Source of the DNA: an uncultured Rhodobacterales bacterium
GTDB lineage: Bacteria; Pseudomonadota; Alphaproteobacteria; Rhodobacterales; Rhodobacteraceae
NCBI GenBank assembly: GCA_903873585.1
Contig: CAIQOV010000049.1
Span: 62,001 to 126,000 of the forward strand
Reading direction: 5' to 3'
Length of the DNA stretch: 64,000 nucleotides
The translations under genes were made by a program, and so were the position numbers. Below the pieces are notes generated by a model. The model did not search any database. It was not told the DNA's origin and saw only the letters and a list, made by a program, of their open reading frames with translations. Position 1 is the first letter of the stretch. Every line of letters begins with the position of its first letter. Shown piece by piece: positions 26,848 through 35,753 of this stretch.

Positions 26848-27986
26848 AAATATCGGGCGATTGGCTGACTCGCCCTGCCACACAAGCACTTTGCGCAGCG
26901 CTGCAAGCGGGGGGCCACCGCATTTTGTTTGTGGGCGGCTGCGTGCGCAACGCCTTGCTGGGCGAGGCGGTGGGCGATCTTGATCTGGCCACCGATGCCT
27001 TGCCCGATCAAGTGATGCGCTTGGCTGAAGCGGCGGGCTTTAAGGCCATTCCCACGGGCATTGACCACGGCACCGTCACCGTGCTGGCCGGTGGTTTGCC
27101 GCATGAAATCACCACCTTTCGCCATGATGTGCATACCGATGGCCGCCATGCCGTGGTGGCCTATTCCACCGATCTGGCACAAGACGCCGCACGGCGCGAT
27201 TTCACCATGAACGCGCTGTATGCCGACCCAGCGGGCGAAGTGATCGACCCCTTGGGCGGCTTGCCCGACCTATTGGCCCGCCGCCTGCGCTTTGTGGGCG
27301 ACCCCGCGCAGCGCATCCGCGAAGATTACCTGCGCATCCTGCGTTTTTTCCGCTTTTCAGCCACCTACGGCGACCCCGCGCTGGGCATGGATGCCGAAGG
27401 TTTGGCCGCTTGCGCAGACCTTGCCGACGGGATCGACGCCCTAAGCCGCGAGCGTATCGGGGCCGAGATGCGCAAGCTTTTATCTGCCTGCGACCCTGCG
27501 CCTGCCTTGGCCAGCATGGCTACCACTGGCGTGTTGCGGCACATTCTGACAGGTGCTGACCCGCGCTATATTGCGCCCTTGGTGCATCTGGAAGCGGGGG
27601 CAACGCCCCACTGGCAGCGCCGCCTTGTGGTGCTGGGGGGCCAAGATTGGGCCGATGCGTTGCGCCTGTCGCGGTCAGAACAGGGGGCGATGGCCCGTTT
27701 GCGCGACCAGATCGGTGGCACGCTGTCGCCTGCTGCTTTGGGTTGGAAATTGGGCGCGCAAGCGGGGGCCGATGCGGTGCTGGCCCGCGCTGCGTTGCTG
27801 GAAAGCCCCTTGCTCGCACAGTGGCAAGCCGATGTTGCGCGCGGAGCCTCCAGCCGTTTTCCCGTGAATTCAGCTGACCTGATGCCTCAGCTTTCCGGCC
27901 CTGCTTTGGGTGCAAAACTGGCGCTGCTGGAAAGTCGCTGGCTGGCCAGCGACCTGCGCCTAACCCGCCAAGACCTTCTGGCCTAA
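26844..27986 (+). CDS. cca: tRNA nucleotidyltransferase / poly(A) polymerase family (CCA-adding type)
   Basis: A 380-residue class II nucleotidyltransferase. The head has FVGGCVRNALLGEAVGDLDLATDA (G-x-VRD-like with the catalytic D-x-D), DFTMNALYADPAGEVIDPLGG, and the neck motif RIREDYLRILRFFRF. The shortened C-terminal body is typical of alphaproteobacterial CCA enzymes. It adds or repairs the 3' CCA of tRNA. The ATG at 26844 was chosen because it couples to the Nudix stop; the track start at 26739 lies inside the Nudix gene. Confidence 0.95.
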   Translation: MKISGDWLTRPATQALCAALQAGGHRILFVGGCVRNALLGEAVGDLDLATDALPDQVMRLAEAAGFKAIPTGIDHGTVTVLAGGLPHEITTFRHDVHTDGRHAVVAYSTDLAQDAARRDFTMNALYADPAGEVIDPLGGLPDLLARRLRFVGDPAQRIREDYLRILRFFRFSATYGDPALGMDAEGLAACADLADGIDALSRERIGAEMRKLLSACDPAPALASMATTGVLRHILTGADPRYIAPLVHLEAGATPHWQRRLVVLGGQDWADALRLSRSEQGAMARLRDQIGGTLSPAALGWKLGAQAGADAVLARAALLESPLLAQWQADVARGASSRFPVNSADLMPQLSGPALGAKLALLESRWLASDLRLTRQDLLA

Positions 27987-28045
27987 GCGCGGTTTCCCTT
28001 GGGGCGATTTTGCGCTATATCCGCTAGGCAATCCAAAGGCCAAGC

Positions 28046-29896
28046 ATGTTCAAATTCTTTGAGGGGTTGATCGACCCCTACGCCCCCTATACCCAAACCG
28101 ACACGCCGCCGCGCCAGTTGTGGCCGTTTCTGGCCGACTATATCCGCCCCTTTCGCAAGGTTTTCGCCGTCACCGCGCTGTTTTCAACGCTGAATGCGGC
28201 GTCGGAAGTGGGGTTGCTGTGGTATTTGGGGCATTTGGTAGACCTGCTCGGCCAAGGCACGCCTGCCAGCGTTTGGGCGGCGCATGGGACAGAGATTATC
28301 TTGGTGGCCTTGGCGATCGTGTTCATCCGCCCGATCATCGGCGGCACGAATGTGGCGCTGTTGCATAACACGATCCTTACCAACTTTGGCACCATGATGC
28401 GCTGGCGCGCCCACGCCCATGTGCTGCGCCAACCCGTAGGCTGGTTTGAAAGCGATTTTGCCGGTCGCATCGCCAACCGCATCATGCAGGCCCCTCCTGC
28501 GGCGGGGGATGCGGTGTTTCAGGTGTTCGATGCGGTGGCTTTCGCCTCGACCACCTTGATCGCGGCGGCCATCATGCTGGCCAATGCCGATGTGCGCCTG
28601 CTGATCCCCTTGGTGGCGTGGTTTGTGGGCTATGTGTCGTTGATGCGCTGGACGATCAAGCGCGCTGGCCCCGCCTCGATGGCCAGTTCTGAGGCGCGGT
28701 CTGCGGTGACGGGCCGTGTGGTTGATAGCTATACGAACATTCATTCGGTAAAGCTTTTCGCCCATGATGACCGCGAATTGGCCTATGCCAAAGAATCGAT
28801 CGAAGGCGCGCGGACCACCTTTCAAAAGGAAATGCGCATCGTCACCGTGATGGACACGACCCTGACATTCCTGAACGGGTTGATGGTTACGGGCGTGTCA
28901 GGCTGGGCGATTTATCTGTGGTATCACGCCAGCGCCTCGGTTGGGTTGGTGGCGGCGGCGGTGGCTTTGGTGCTGCGACTGCATTCGATGACCTATTGGA
29001 TCATGTGGGCCACGACGAATTTGGTGCAAAACCTTGGCACGGTGCAGGAAGGCATGCAAACCATCACCCAGCCCGTGACGCTGGTCGATAACAAAGACGC
29101 CAAGCCACTGGATTTTCAGCAAGGTCTGATCGAAATCAACGCCGTCAGCCACCACTACGGGCGCGGAGCGGGCGGGTTGCAGAACCTGTCGCTGACCGTG
29201 CGACCGGGCGAGAAGATCGGGCTGATCGGGCGGTCGGGCGCGGGCAAATCGACGTTGGTCAAGCTTATCTTGCGGTTCTACGACACCGAGGAGGGGCAGA
29301 TTTTGATCGACGGGCAAGACATCGCCCACGTCACCCAAGCCAGCCTGCGCCGTCAGATCGGCATGGTGCAGCAAGACAGCAGCCTGATGCACCGCTCGGT
29401 GCGCGAAAACATCCTGTACGCCCGCCCTGATGCGGGCGAAGCCGCGATGCTCGCTGCCGCCAAACAGGCCGAAGCGCATGAGTTTATTCTGACACTGGAA
29501 GACCCGCAGGGCCGCAAGGGCTATGATGCCCATGTGGGCGAGCGGGGGGTGAAACTGTCGGGCGGGCAGCGCCAGCGGGTGGCTTTGGCGCGTGTGATCT
29601 TGAAAGACGCGCCGATTTTGATCTTGGATGAAGCCACCAGCGCGCTGGATTCCGAAGCGGAAGCCGCCATTCAAACCGCCCTGTTCGGCGTGATGCAGGG
29701 CAAAACCGTGATCGCCATCGCCCACCGCCTTTCCACCATCGCCGCGATGGACCGGATCGTGGTTCTAGACGGCGGACATATCGTAGAGCAGGGCCACCAC
29801 AGCGCCCTTCTGGCCAAGAATGGCCTTTACGCGCAATTCTGGGCGCGCCAATCCGGCGGCTTTCTGCGCGATGATCTGGAAAATACCGCCCCATGA
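28046..29896 (+). CDS. ABC exporter half-transporter 1
   Basis: A 616-residue protein with an N-terminal type-IV exporter membrane domain of about six helices (for example YVSLMRWTIKRAG loop) and a C-terminal ATPase. Walker A GRSGAGKST is near residue 395, the signature is KLSGGQRQR, Walker B is ILILDEATSALD and the H-loop is IAHRLST. It shares many long stretches with the next gene, which overlaps it by 4 bp (ATGA), so the two very probably form a heterodimeric exporter. The substrate is unknown. Confidence 0.93.
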   Translation: MFKFFEGLIDPYAPYTQTDTPPRQLWPFLADYIRPFRKVFAVTALFSTLNAASEVGLLWYLGHLVDLLGQGTPASVWAAHGTEIILVALAIVFIRPIIGGTNVALLHNTILTNFGTMMRWRAHAHVLRQPVGWFESDFAGRIANRIMQAPPAAGDAVFQVFDAVAFASTTLIAAAIMLANADVRLLIPLVAWFVGYVSLMRWTIKRAGPASMASSEARSAVTGRVVDSYTNIHSVKLFAHDDRELAYAKESIEGARTTFQKEMRIVTVMDTTLTFLNGLMVTGVSGWAIYLWYHASASVGLVAAAVALVLRLHSMTYWIMWATTNLVQNLGTVQEGMQTITQPVTLVDNKDAKPLDFQQGLIEINAVSHHYGRGAGGLQNLSLTVRPGEKIGLIGRSGAGKSTLVKLILRFYDTEEGQILIDGQDIAHVTQASLRRQIGMVQQDSSLMHRSVRENILYARPDAGEAAMLAAAKQAEAHEFILTLEDPQGRKGYDAHVGERGVKLSGGQRQRVALARVILKDAPILILDEATSALDSEAEAAIQTALFGVMQGKTVIAIAHRLSTIAAMDRIVVLDGGHIVEQGHHSALLAKNGLYAQFWARQSGGFLRDDLENTAP

Positions 29897-31728
29897 TGCT
29901 TGGCCCCGCAATCGCGCCGTTTCAGCCCACCGATCTGCCACCCCCCGCGCGCCCCTTGCCGTTCTTTGGCTGGGCGCTGCGCGGTGCTTGGGCGGGGGTG
30001 TTGTGGGCGACGTTTTGGTCGGCCATCGCAGGCTCGCTTGAAGCGGTCAGCGCCACCATTCTGGGCCATGTGATCGACGCCGCCAGCGGTACGCCGTCGC
30101 AGGTGTTCAACCAGCACTGGCAGTTGTTCGCCATCTTCGCGGCGTTTTATCTGGTCGTGCGGCCATTGGTGTTTGGCATCAACACCTCGGCCCTGTCGCT
30201 GATCATCGAACCTAACTTGTTCCCGCTGATCTTGTCGCGCTTGCATCGCTGGACCTTGGGGCATTCTGTCACCTTCTTTGACAACGATTTCGCAGGGCGC
30301 ATCGCGCAAAAGCAGATGCAAACGGCGCGGGCTGCGACGGATGTGGTGTCGGGCACGATTGAAACGGCGGCTTTCGCGCTGGCTTCGGTGATCGGGTCTG
30401 TCGCGTTGATGGTGGCGATTGACGGAGCGGTCTCGTTGGTGCTGCTGGCTTGGGTTGTCGCTTACGGCTTGTTCATTCGCTACTACCTGCGCCGTGTGCG
30501 GGGGGCCTCGGCGATGCGGGCCTCGGCAAGGGCGAATGTTACGGGGCAGATTGTCGACACCGTGACGAATATGAAAACTGTCAAGCTGTTCGCCCATACC
30601 GAACACGAAGACCGCGTGGCGCTGGATGCGATGCAAAGCTTTCGCGATTCTGCGATGGTGTACGGGGCCATATCCTCATGGTTCCGCTTTAACCTGATGG
30701 GTTTGGCGGGGATTTTGCCTGTTTTGATGGTGGGGGCTACCGTTTGGCTTTGGTCAACGGGCGCGGCGACGGCGGGGGATATTGCCGCAGCAGGCGCTGT
30801 CAGCTTTCGCTTGGCGCAGATGACGGGGTGGGTTTCGTTCTCGCTGATGGGTATCTTTGGCAATCTGGGCGAGGTCGAAGACGGCCTGCGCACCCTAACA
30901 CCGCCCTATTCGCTGACCGATGCGCCCGATGCAAGTGAAATGCCACGTGCCAAGGGGCAGATCACGATGGACCATGTGTCCTTCGCCTATGGTCGCAAGG
31001 CAGGCGGGTTGCGGGATGTGTCGCTAAGCGTGGCACCGGGGGAAAAGATCGGCATCGTGGGTGCCTCGGGTGCTGGCAAGTCGACCTTGGTGGCGTTGTT
31101 TTTGCGGCTTTATGACACGGAAAGCGGGCAAATCCGGCTCGACGGCATAGATGTGCGCACTGTCACCCAAGAATCCCTGCGCCGTCAGATTGGCATGGTC
31201 ACGCAGGAAACCGCGATGTTCAACCGTTCTGCGCGTGAGAATATCTTGTACGGCCGCCCCGATGCCACCGACGATGAGATGTTCGCCGCCGCCCGCGCCG
31301 CCGAAGCGCATGAGTTTATTCTGACGCTGAAAGACCACCAAGGCCGCAGCGGCTATGACGCCTATCTGGGCGAGCGTGGGGTGAAGCTGTCAGGCGGCCA
31401 GCGCCAGCGCATCGCTTTGGCGCGCGCTTTCCTGAAAGACGCGCCGATTTTGGTGCTGGATGAAGCGACCTCGGCCCTTGATTCTGAAATTGAAGCCAGC
31501 GTTCAGGAAGCCCTAGGCCGCATCATGCAGGACAAAACGGTGCTGGCCATCGCCCACCGCCTGTCAACCATTGCCGAAATGGACCGGATCATTGTGCTAG
31601 ATCAGGGCCATATCGTCGAACAAGGCACCCATCCGCAGCTTTTGGCCCTTGGGGGGCTTTACGCGCGCTACTGGAACCGTCAAAGCGGCGGCTTCATCGG
31701 CGTTGAAGACAAGGAAGCGGCAGAGTGA
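29893..31728 (+). CDS. ABC exporter half-transporter 2
   Basis: A 611-residue paralogue of the preceding half-transporter, with the same order: exporter membrane domain, Walker A GASGAGKST, signature KLSGGQRQR, Walker B ILVLDEATSALD, H-loop IAHRLST. Both subunits keep a catalytic Glu after Walker B, so neither site looks degenerate. The next gene starts with GTG overlapping its stop, suggesting a three-gene transcript. Confidence 0.93.
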   Translation: MMLGPAIAPFQPTDLPPPARPLPFFGWALRGAWAGVLWATFWSAIAGSLEAVSATILGHVIDAASGTPSQVFNQHWQLFAIFAAFYLVVRPLVFGINTSALSLIIEPNLFPLILSRLHRWTLGHSVTFFDNDFAGRIAQKQMQTARAATDVVSGTIETAAFALASVIGSVALMVAIDGAVSLVLLAWVVAYGLFIRYYLRRVRGASAMRASARANVTGQIVDTVTNMKTVKLFAHTEHEDRVALDAMQSFRDSAMVYGAISSWFRFNLMGLAGILPVLMVGATVWLWSTGAATAGDIAAAGAVSFRLAQMTGWVSFSLMGIFGNLGEVEDGLRTLTPPYSLTDAPDASEMPRAKGQITMDHVSFAYGRKAGGLRDVSLSVAPGEKIGIVGASGAGKSTLVALFLRLYDTESGQIRLDGIDVRTVTQESLRRQIGMVTQETAMFNRSARENILYGRPDATDDEMFAAARAAEAHEFILTLKDHQGRSGYDAYLGERGVKLSGGQRQRIALARAFLKDAPILVLDEATSALDSEIEASVQEALGRIMQDKTVLAIAHRLSTIAEMDRIIVLDQGHIVEQGTHPQLLALGGLYARYWNRQSGGFIGVEDKEAAE

Positions 31729-32945
31729 CTTTCACCATAGCGCGACTGGGCCATTTGGGCGACGGGATCATCCAAGGGCCTGAAGGGTCGATCTTTGCTC
31801 CGCAAACCTTGCCCGGTGAAGAGGTTGACGGCACGGTTAAAGGCGACAGCTTGGCCGATGTGCGGATTTTGACACCCTCTGTCCACCGCGTGAAACCGCC
31901 TTGCACCCATGCGCGCACCTGTGGCGGTTGCATGATGCAGCACGCGTCAGATGCGTTTGTGGCAGATTGGAAAACCACGATTGTGCGCACGGCCCTTGCA
32001 GCCCAAGGGCTAGAGGCCGATTTGCGCCCCATCATCACATCCCCCCCCCGATCACGCCGCCGCGCCACTTTGGCGGCAAGGCGGACCAAGGGCGGGGTTC
32101 TGATGGGCTTTCATTCCCGCGCGTCAGATGTGCTGGTGGGCGTGCCTCAGTGCCAATTGCTGCACCCCGATCTGATCAGCGCCTTTCCAGCGCTTGAGGC
32201 GATTGCGAAGCTGGGCGGATCGCGCACCCAAGAAATGGATCTGGCAATCACGCGCACCACGTCAGGGCCAGATGTGGCCGTCACAGGCGGCAAGCCCGCC
32301 GATTCCACTCAGCGGATGGACTTGGCGCGCTTGGTGGAAGCCTTCGGCCTGTCGCGCCTTAGCTGGAACGGCGAGGTCATCGCCCAACGCGCCCAACCCA
32401 TGATGCGCTTTGGTCGCGCCAATGTGCCCCTGCCCGTGGGCGCATTCTTGCAACCGACAGCCGAAGGCGAAGCCGCCCTGCTGGCCTGTGTGAAAGAGGC
32501 CGTAGGCCCCGCCCGCCGCATCATCGACCTGTTTGCGGGTATTGGCACCTTTGGCCTGCCCTTGGCTGAAAACGCCGAAATTCACGCGGTTGAAGGCGAT
32601 GTTGCGATGCTGACCGCACTCGACAAAGGCTTTCGCATGGCCGAGGGCATCAAGCGGGTGACAAATGACATCCGCGACCTGTACCGCCGCCCGCTGGAAC
32701 CTGATGAGTTCAAGGGCTATGACGCTGTCGTCATCGACCCGCCGCGCGCAGGGGCTGAAGCGCAAAGTCACACCTTGGCGAGGTCGAAAGTGCCCGTGAT
32801 TGCCGCCGTCTCGTGCAACCCCGCCACCTTTGCCCGCGACGCCAAGATTTTGACCCAAGCGGGCTACAAGCTGAACTGGGTGCAGGTCGTCGACCAATTC
32901 CGCTGGTCGCCCCATGTGGAATTAGCCGCTCAATTCACGCTTTAA
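31725..32945 (+). CDS. RlmD/TrmA-family RNA (uracil-C5)-methyltransferase
   Basis: A 406-residue class I SAM methyltransferase. The N-terminus looks like a TRAM domain (RLGHLGDGI). Iron-sulphur cysteines follow (CTHARTCGGCMMQH plus a further Cys downstream). The catalytic domain has the SAM motif DLFAGIGTFGLPL, the DPPRAGAE motif and the catalytic SCNPATFARD. The RlmD-like 23S rRNA m5U activity is likely, but RlmC or TrmA type is possible. The start is GTG, overlapping the upstream stop. Confidence 0.9.
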   Translation: MTFTIARLGHLGDGIIQGPEGSIFAPQTLPGEEVDGTVKGDSLADVRILTPSVHRVKPPCTHARTCGGCMMQHASDAFVADWKTTIVRTALAAQGLEADLRPIITSPPRSRRRATLAARRTKGGVLMGFHSRASDVLVGVPQCQLLHPDLISAFPALEAIAKLGGSRTQEMDLAITRTTSGPDVAVTGGKPADSTQRMDLARLVEAFGLSRLSWNGEVIAQRAQPMMRFGRANVPLPVGAFLQPTAEGEAALLACVKEAVGPARRIIDLFAGIGTFGLPLAENAEIHAVEGDVAMLTALDKGFRMAEGIKRVTNDIRDLYRRPLEPDEFKGYDAVVIDPPRAGAEAQSHTLARSKVPVIAAVSCNPATFARDAKILTQAGYKLNWVQVVDQFRWSPHVELAAQFTL

Positions 32946-33011
32946 CTGTAGGCCGCACTGGCAAGCCCGCCGCCTTTCGGCTAAATCGTAAAAAAACGAG
33001 GCGGGCAGATT

Positions 33012-33521
33012 ATGGCAGTTTTCCTTCGGGTCATCTTTGTGACCTTTGTAATGTTTGGGCTGGCCTCTTGCCTGCAACTGCCCAAAAGCGCCAAGCATTA
33101 TACCTATCACGGCGAAAGCGTCACGACGATCGAGGTGCATAAGGCCGATCGCAAGATGTTCTTGCTGCATGGCCATAAGGTGCTGAAAGAATACCACATC
33201 CAGCTTGGCGGCAATCCGGTTGGCCCCAAGCACTTTGAAGGCGATGGCAAAACGCCCGAAGGCGCTTACCGCATCAGCCAGCACAACCCGAAATCAACCT
33301 ATCACCTGTCGTTGCGCATATCCTACCCCAATGACGCCCAACGTGCCTTTGCCAAGAAGGCGGGCAAACAGCCGGGGGGGGATATTTTCATCCACGGCCA
33401 GCCCTATTGGACAAATGTTAAGGGCGATTGGACGGTGGGCTGCATCGCTGTCACCGACAAAGAGGTCGAAGAGATCTACGCGATGGTCAAAGACGGCACG
33501 CAGATCAACATCTATCCCTAA
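33012..33521 (+). CDS. L,D-transpeptidase family lipoprotein (YkuD domain)
   Basis: A 169-residue exported protein. The N-terminal signal is FLRVIFVTFVMFGLASC, with the lipobox LASC, so it is probably a lipoprotein. The YkuD domain follows with IHGQPYWTN and the catalytic region DWTVGCIAV. These enzymes make 3-3 peptidoglycan crosslinks, anchor lipoproteins, or cut such links. The following CAP gene is convergent, and a second YkuD protein lies 0.7 kb further on. Confidence 0.88.
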   Translation: MAVFLRVIFVTFVMFGLASCLQLPKSAKHYTYHGESVTTIEVHKADRKMFLLHGHKVLKEYHIQLGGNPVGPKHFEGDGKTPEGAYRISQHNPKSTYHLSLRISYPNDAQRAFAKKAGKQPGGDIFIHGQPYWTNVKGDWTVGCIAVTDKEVEEIYAMVKDGTQINIYP

Positions 33522-33533
33522 GCGCAGATCGGC

Positions 33534-34055
33534 TTAAAGGGCGTTGGTGCCCAATAGCATCGTCCACCACAGCTTGCCCGACGGCTCTTGGAACCACGAA
33601 AAGCCCATTTCGGTGGCGCGTGAATCCAGCACCATATCGCGGGTGTCAGCTTGGTTCATCCAGTCGGAAAGCGTGACCAGTTCGGTCTGGTAGGTTTCCG
33701 AAATCAGCTCTCCCAGCAGTTTGCCGGTGTAGCCCACCCGCTGCACCCGTACCAAGGGCGACGATCCATCCGACCCAAAGTGCCAAGGGCGGTTTTGCAC
33801 CGCCATGTCGCGCGAATGGGTGGCGCAGGCGGCGATCAAAGCGGCATTAAATTGCACCTGCGGCACGCCCTTGCTTTGGCGCAGCGCGTTGACGCCATCG
33901 AGCATCCGGTACGAAATGACTGATTCGTCGCCCGGCTTGATGTGATACACCTGCGGCAACGGTTTGCCGTCTGACCCAACCGGGGCGGGGGCGGGTTTGG
34001 CGCAAGCTGCCAAAGCCGCCGCGGCACCAAGAAGCAAAGCCCTGCGTCGATCCAT
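33534..34055 (-). CDS. CAP-domain (SCP/PR1-like) lipoprotein
   Basis: A 173-residue lipoprotein with lipobox LAAC after a short hydrophobic stretch. The CAP domain shows RMLDGVNALRQSKGVPQVQFNAALIAACATHSRDMA (helix 1 with the CAP His), RVGYTGKLLGELISETY, and the final motif GFSWFQEPSGKLWWTMLLG. CAP domains of bacteria are secreted proteins of largely unknown action. Its location between two L,D-transpeptidases is consistent with cell-wall function, which is inference. Confidence 0.87.
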   Translation of the reverse strand: MDRRRALLLGAAAALAACAKPAPAPVGSDGKPLPQVYHIKPGDESVISYRMLDGVNALRQSKGVPQVQFNAALIAACATHSRDMAVQNRPWHFGSDGSSPLVRVQRVGYTGKLLGELISETYQTELVTLSDWMNQADTRDMVLDSRATEMGFSWFQEPSGKLWWTMLLGTNAL

Positions 34056-34245
34056 TCTGCGTCACCTGTCTTGGGCCCCGATCGGGCCTTAGAAATCTAT
34101 TCGCCGTCTGTAGCGCATATCTTCGCCAAGAAAAACCCATGGCAAGGTCTGGCCGGTTCTCTGGGCTGTGAATTGCCGCTGCCGCCCGTTCGGTGTAAGA
34201 CCGCCCTAAATAAAGCCAAGGCCGCGACAAAAAGGAGATCAGCGC

Positions 34246-34854
34246 ATGACTGACGACACCAAATCCCTAGGACGCCGCTTGTTCATGACAGGTGCTGCGG
34301 CAGGGCTTACGGCAGCGGCCCTTCCAGCACAGGCGCAGAACTTTGCCAACTCGACCGAGTTTGAAACCCCCACGACCGAAGGCAACGAGCGGGCGAATAT
34401 TTCCAGTTTCCGGTTGCTGGCGTGGCAGGATTACTTCGCCAACACTGACAACGGCGCGATTTTGGTCGATATCACCTCACGCGCGCTGCATTTTTGGTCG
34501 CAGGATCAGTCGATCTATCGGCTTTACCCAACCTCGGTGCCACTGACCGAACAGTTGACCAAGCGCGGCAGCACCAGCGTGATCAAGAAAGTTGTCAACC
34601 CGCGCTGGGTGGCGACAAAGGGCGAGTTGGAACGCAACCCCGATTGGCCCGCATCTGTTGAAGGCGGATCGCCTGAAAATCCCTTGGGAATCAGGGCTTT
34701 GTATTTGGGTTGGCCCAGCTACCGCATTCATGGAACCCACGACACGCGCAAGATTGGCCGCCGTTCGTCAAACGGCTGCATAGGTCTGTACAACGAACAG
34801 ATCGTTGAACTGTTCGACTTGGCCTCAGTCGGTACACAGGTCTTGCTGATCTAG
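34246..34854 (+). CDS. L,D-transpeptidase (YkuD domain), Tat-like signal
   Basis: A 202-residue exported protein. The N-terminus SLGRRLFMTGAAAGLTAAALPAQAQ has the twin Arg and a typical hydrophobic core, suggesting Tat or Sec export with cleavage after AQA. The catalytic YkuD motif is HGTHDTRKIGRRSSNGCIGL. It should catalyse 3-3 crosslinks or protein anchoring in peptidoglycan. A strong ribosome site (aaaaggagatc) precedes it. It faces away from the CAP gene across a 190-bp intergenic region. Confidence 0.93.
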   Translation: MTDDTKSLGRRLFMTGAAAGLTAAALPAQAQNFANSTEFETPTTEGNERANISSFRLLAWQDYFANTDNGAILVDITSRALHFWSQDQSIYRLYPTSVPLTEQLTKRGSTSVIKKVVNPRWVATKGELERNPDWPASVEGGSPENPLGIRALYLGWPSYRIHGTHDTRKIGRRSSNGCIGLYNEQIVELFDLASVGTQVLLI

Positions 34855-35082
34855 CTTGCCATCTGTCTTCTAGGTTTTGATGTGTCAGAATTGTGACGAT
34901 TGCGGCCGATAAGCCGCGAACTGTTGCTTTTTTGGCGATTATTGCAGGTTTTGTTGCAAAAAATCTTCTGAAACTGTTGCAATGTTGCTTGCGACCTGCT
35001 TGTAAAGCAACAAGAGGAACTTTCTTGGGCGCGCCCGCCGCCTCTGCCAACCTACGGTTGGGCGCTTTAAATGGAGAATACT

Positions 35083-35265
35083 ATGAAAAAGATCGCTCTG
35101 GCTGCTGCTTTGACCTTGGCTGCTTCGACCGCTTTCGCTGGCGGCGTTGCTGAACCCACCGTTGCTCCGGCTGAAGTCGCTGCAACCACCTCGTCGTCGG
35201 CTGGCGGCATGGTTGTTCCGCTGCTGCTGCTGTTGGTTGTCGCTGCTGTTGCATCGTCGAACTAA
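35083..35265 (+). CDS. small secreted/membrane protein, tandem copy A
   Basis: A 60-residue protein of unknown function: a signal peptide (MKKIALAAALTLAASTAFAGG), a short variable Ala/Pro/Thr stretch, and a C-terminal hydrophobic anchor (MVVPLLLLLVVAAVASSN). The next gene is nearly the same outside the variable part. It has an ideal ggag ribosome site and its own terminator, so it is likely a real, well-expressed gene. The layout resembles the YjbE/GfcA small proteins of polysaccharide loci, but the match is by shape and not proven. Confidence 0.85.
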   Translation: MKKIALAAALTLAASTAFAGGVAEPTVAPAEVAATTSSSAGGMVVPLLLLLVVAAVASSN

Positions 35266-35298
35266 TCTAAGCGCGGTCCAGTTTTCTGGTACCGCCCC

Positions 35299-35330
35299 AA
35301 AGACGGCAGTCTGACTGCCGTCTTTTTCTT
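35299..35330 (+). terminator. terminator of small protein A
   Basis: A 12-bp stem AAAGACGGCAGT / ACTGCCGTCTTT with a CTG loop, followed by TTCTTTG. Confidence 0.9.
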
Positions 35331-35483
35331 TGTGTGCTGTGGCAAATTGGGCAATACTTGCGCAAATGCTAGCTTGGGCAGTTGCAAAAGCGCTGCCGAA
35401 ATGCTTTTATGCTGCCACGAGCAACAATTCTGTCGCGTCCCAAACGGATTAAGCGGCTGAATAAAACAAAAACGGAGATCAAA

Positions 35484-35669
35484 ATGAAAAAATTCGCTCT
35501 CGCCGCCGCCCTGACGCTGGCTGCTTCGACCGCTTTCGCTGGCGGCATGGCTGCACCGGTTGTTGAAGCTGCACCGGTTGTCGCAGAAACCACCTCGTCG
35601 TCGGCTGGCGGCATGGTTGTTCCGCTGCTGCTGCTGCTGGTTGTCGCTGCTGTCGCTTCGTCGAACTGA
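35484..35669 (+). CDS. small secreted/membrane protein, tandem copy B
   Basis: A 61-residue paralogue of copy A: signal peptide MKKFALAAALTLAASTAFAGG, a variable middle (MAAPVVEAAPVVAE), and the identical tail TSSSAGGMVVPLLLLLVVA and onward. The ATG at 35484 with ggagatc is preferred to the track start at 35382. It has its own upstream region and terminator, suggesting two independent transcription units after duplication. Function unknown. Confidence 0.85.
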   Translation: MKKFALAAALTLAASTAFAGGMAAPVVEAAPVVAETTSSSAGGMVVPLLLLLVVAAVASSN

Positions 35670-35718
35670 GCTTTCCTGTCTGAAGCACGCTTCAGAACGA
35701 CAGGCATTGAATTCAAAG

Positions 35719-35745
35719 GGACGGCAGGCAACTGCCGTCCTTTTA
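35719..35745 (+). terminator. terminator of small protein B
   Basis: Stem GGACGGCAG / CTGCCGTCC with a GCAA tetraloop and a TTTTAC tail. Confidence 0.88.
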
Positions 35746-35753
35746 CTTTGCGC

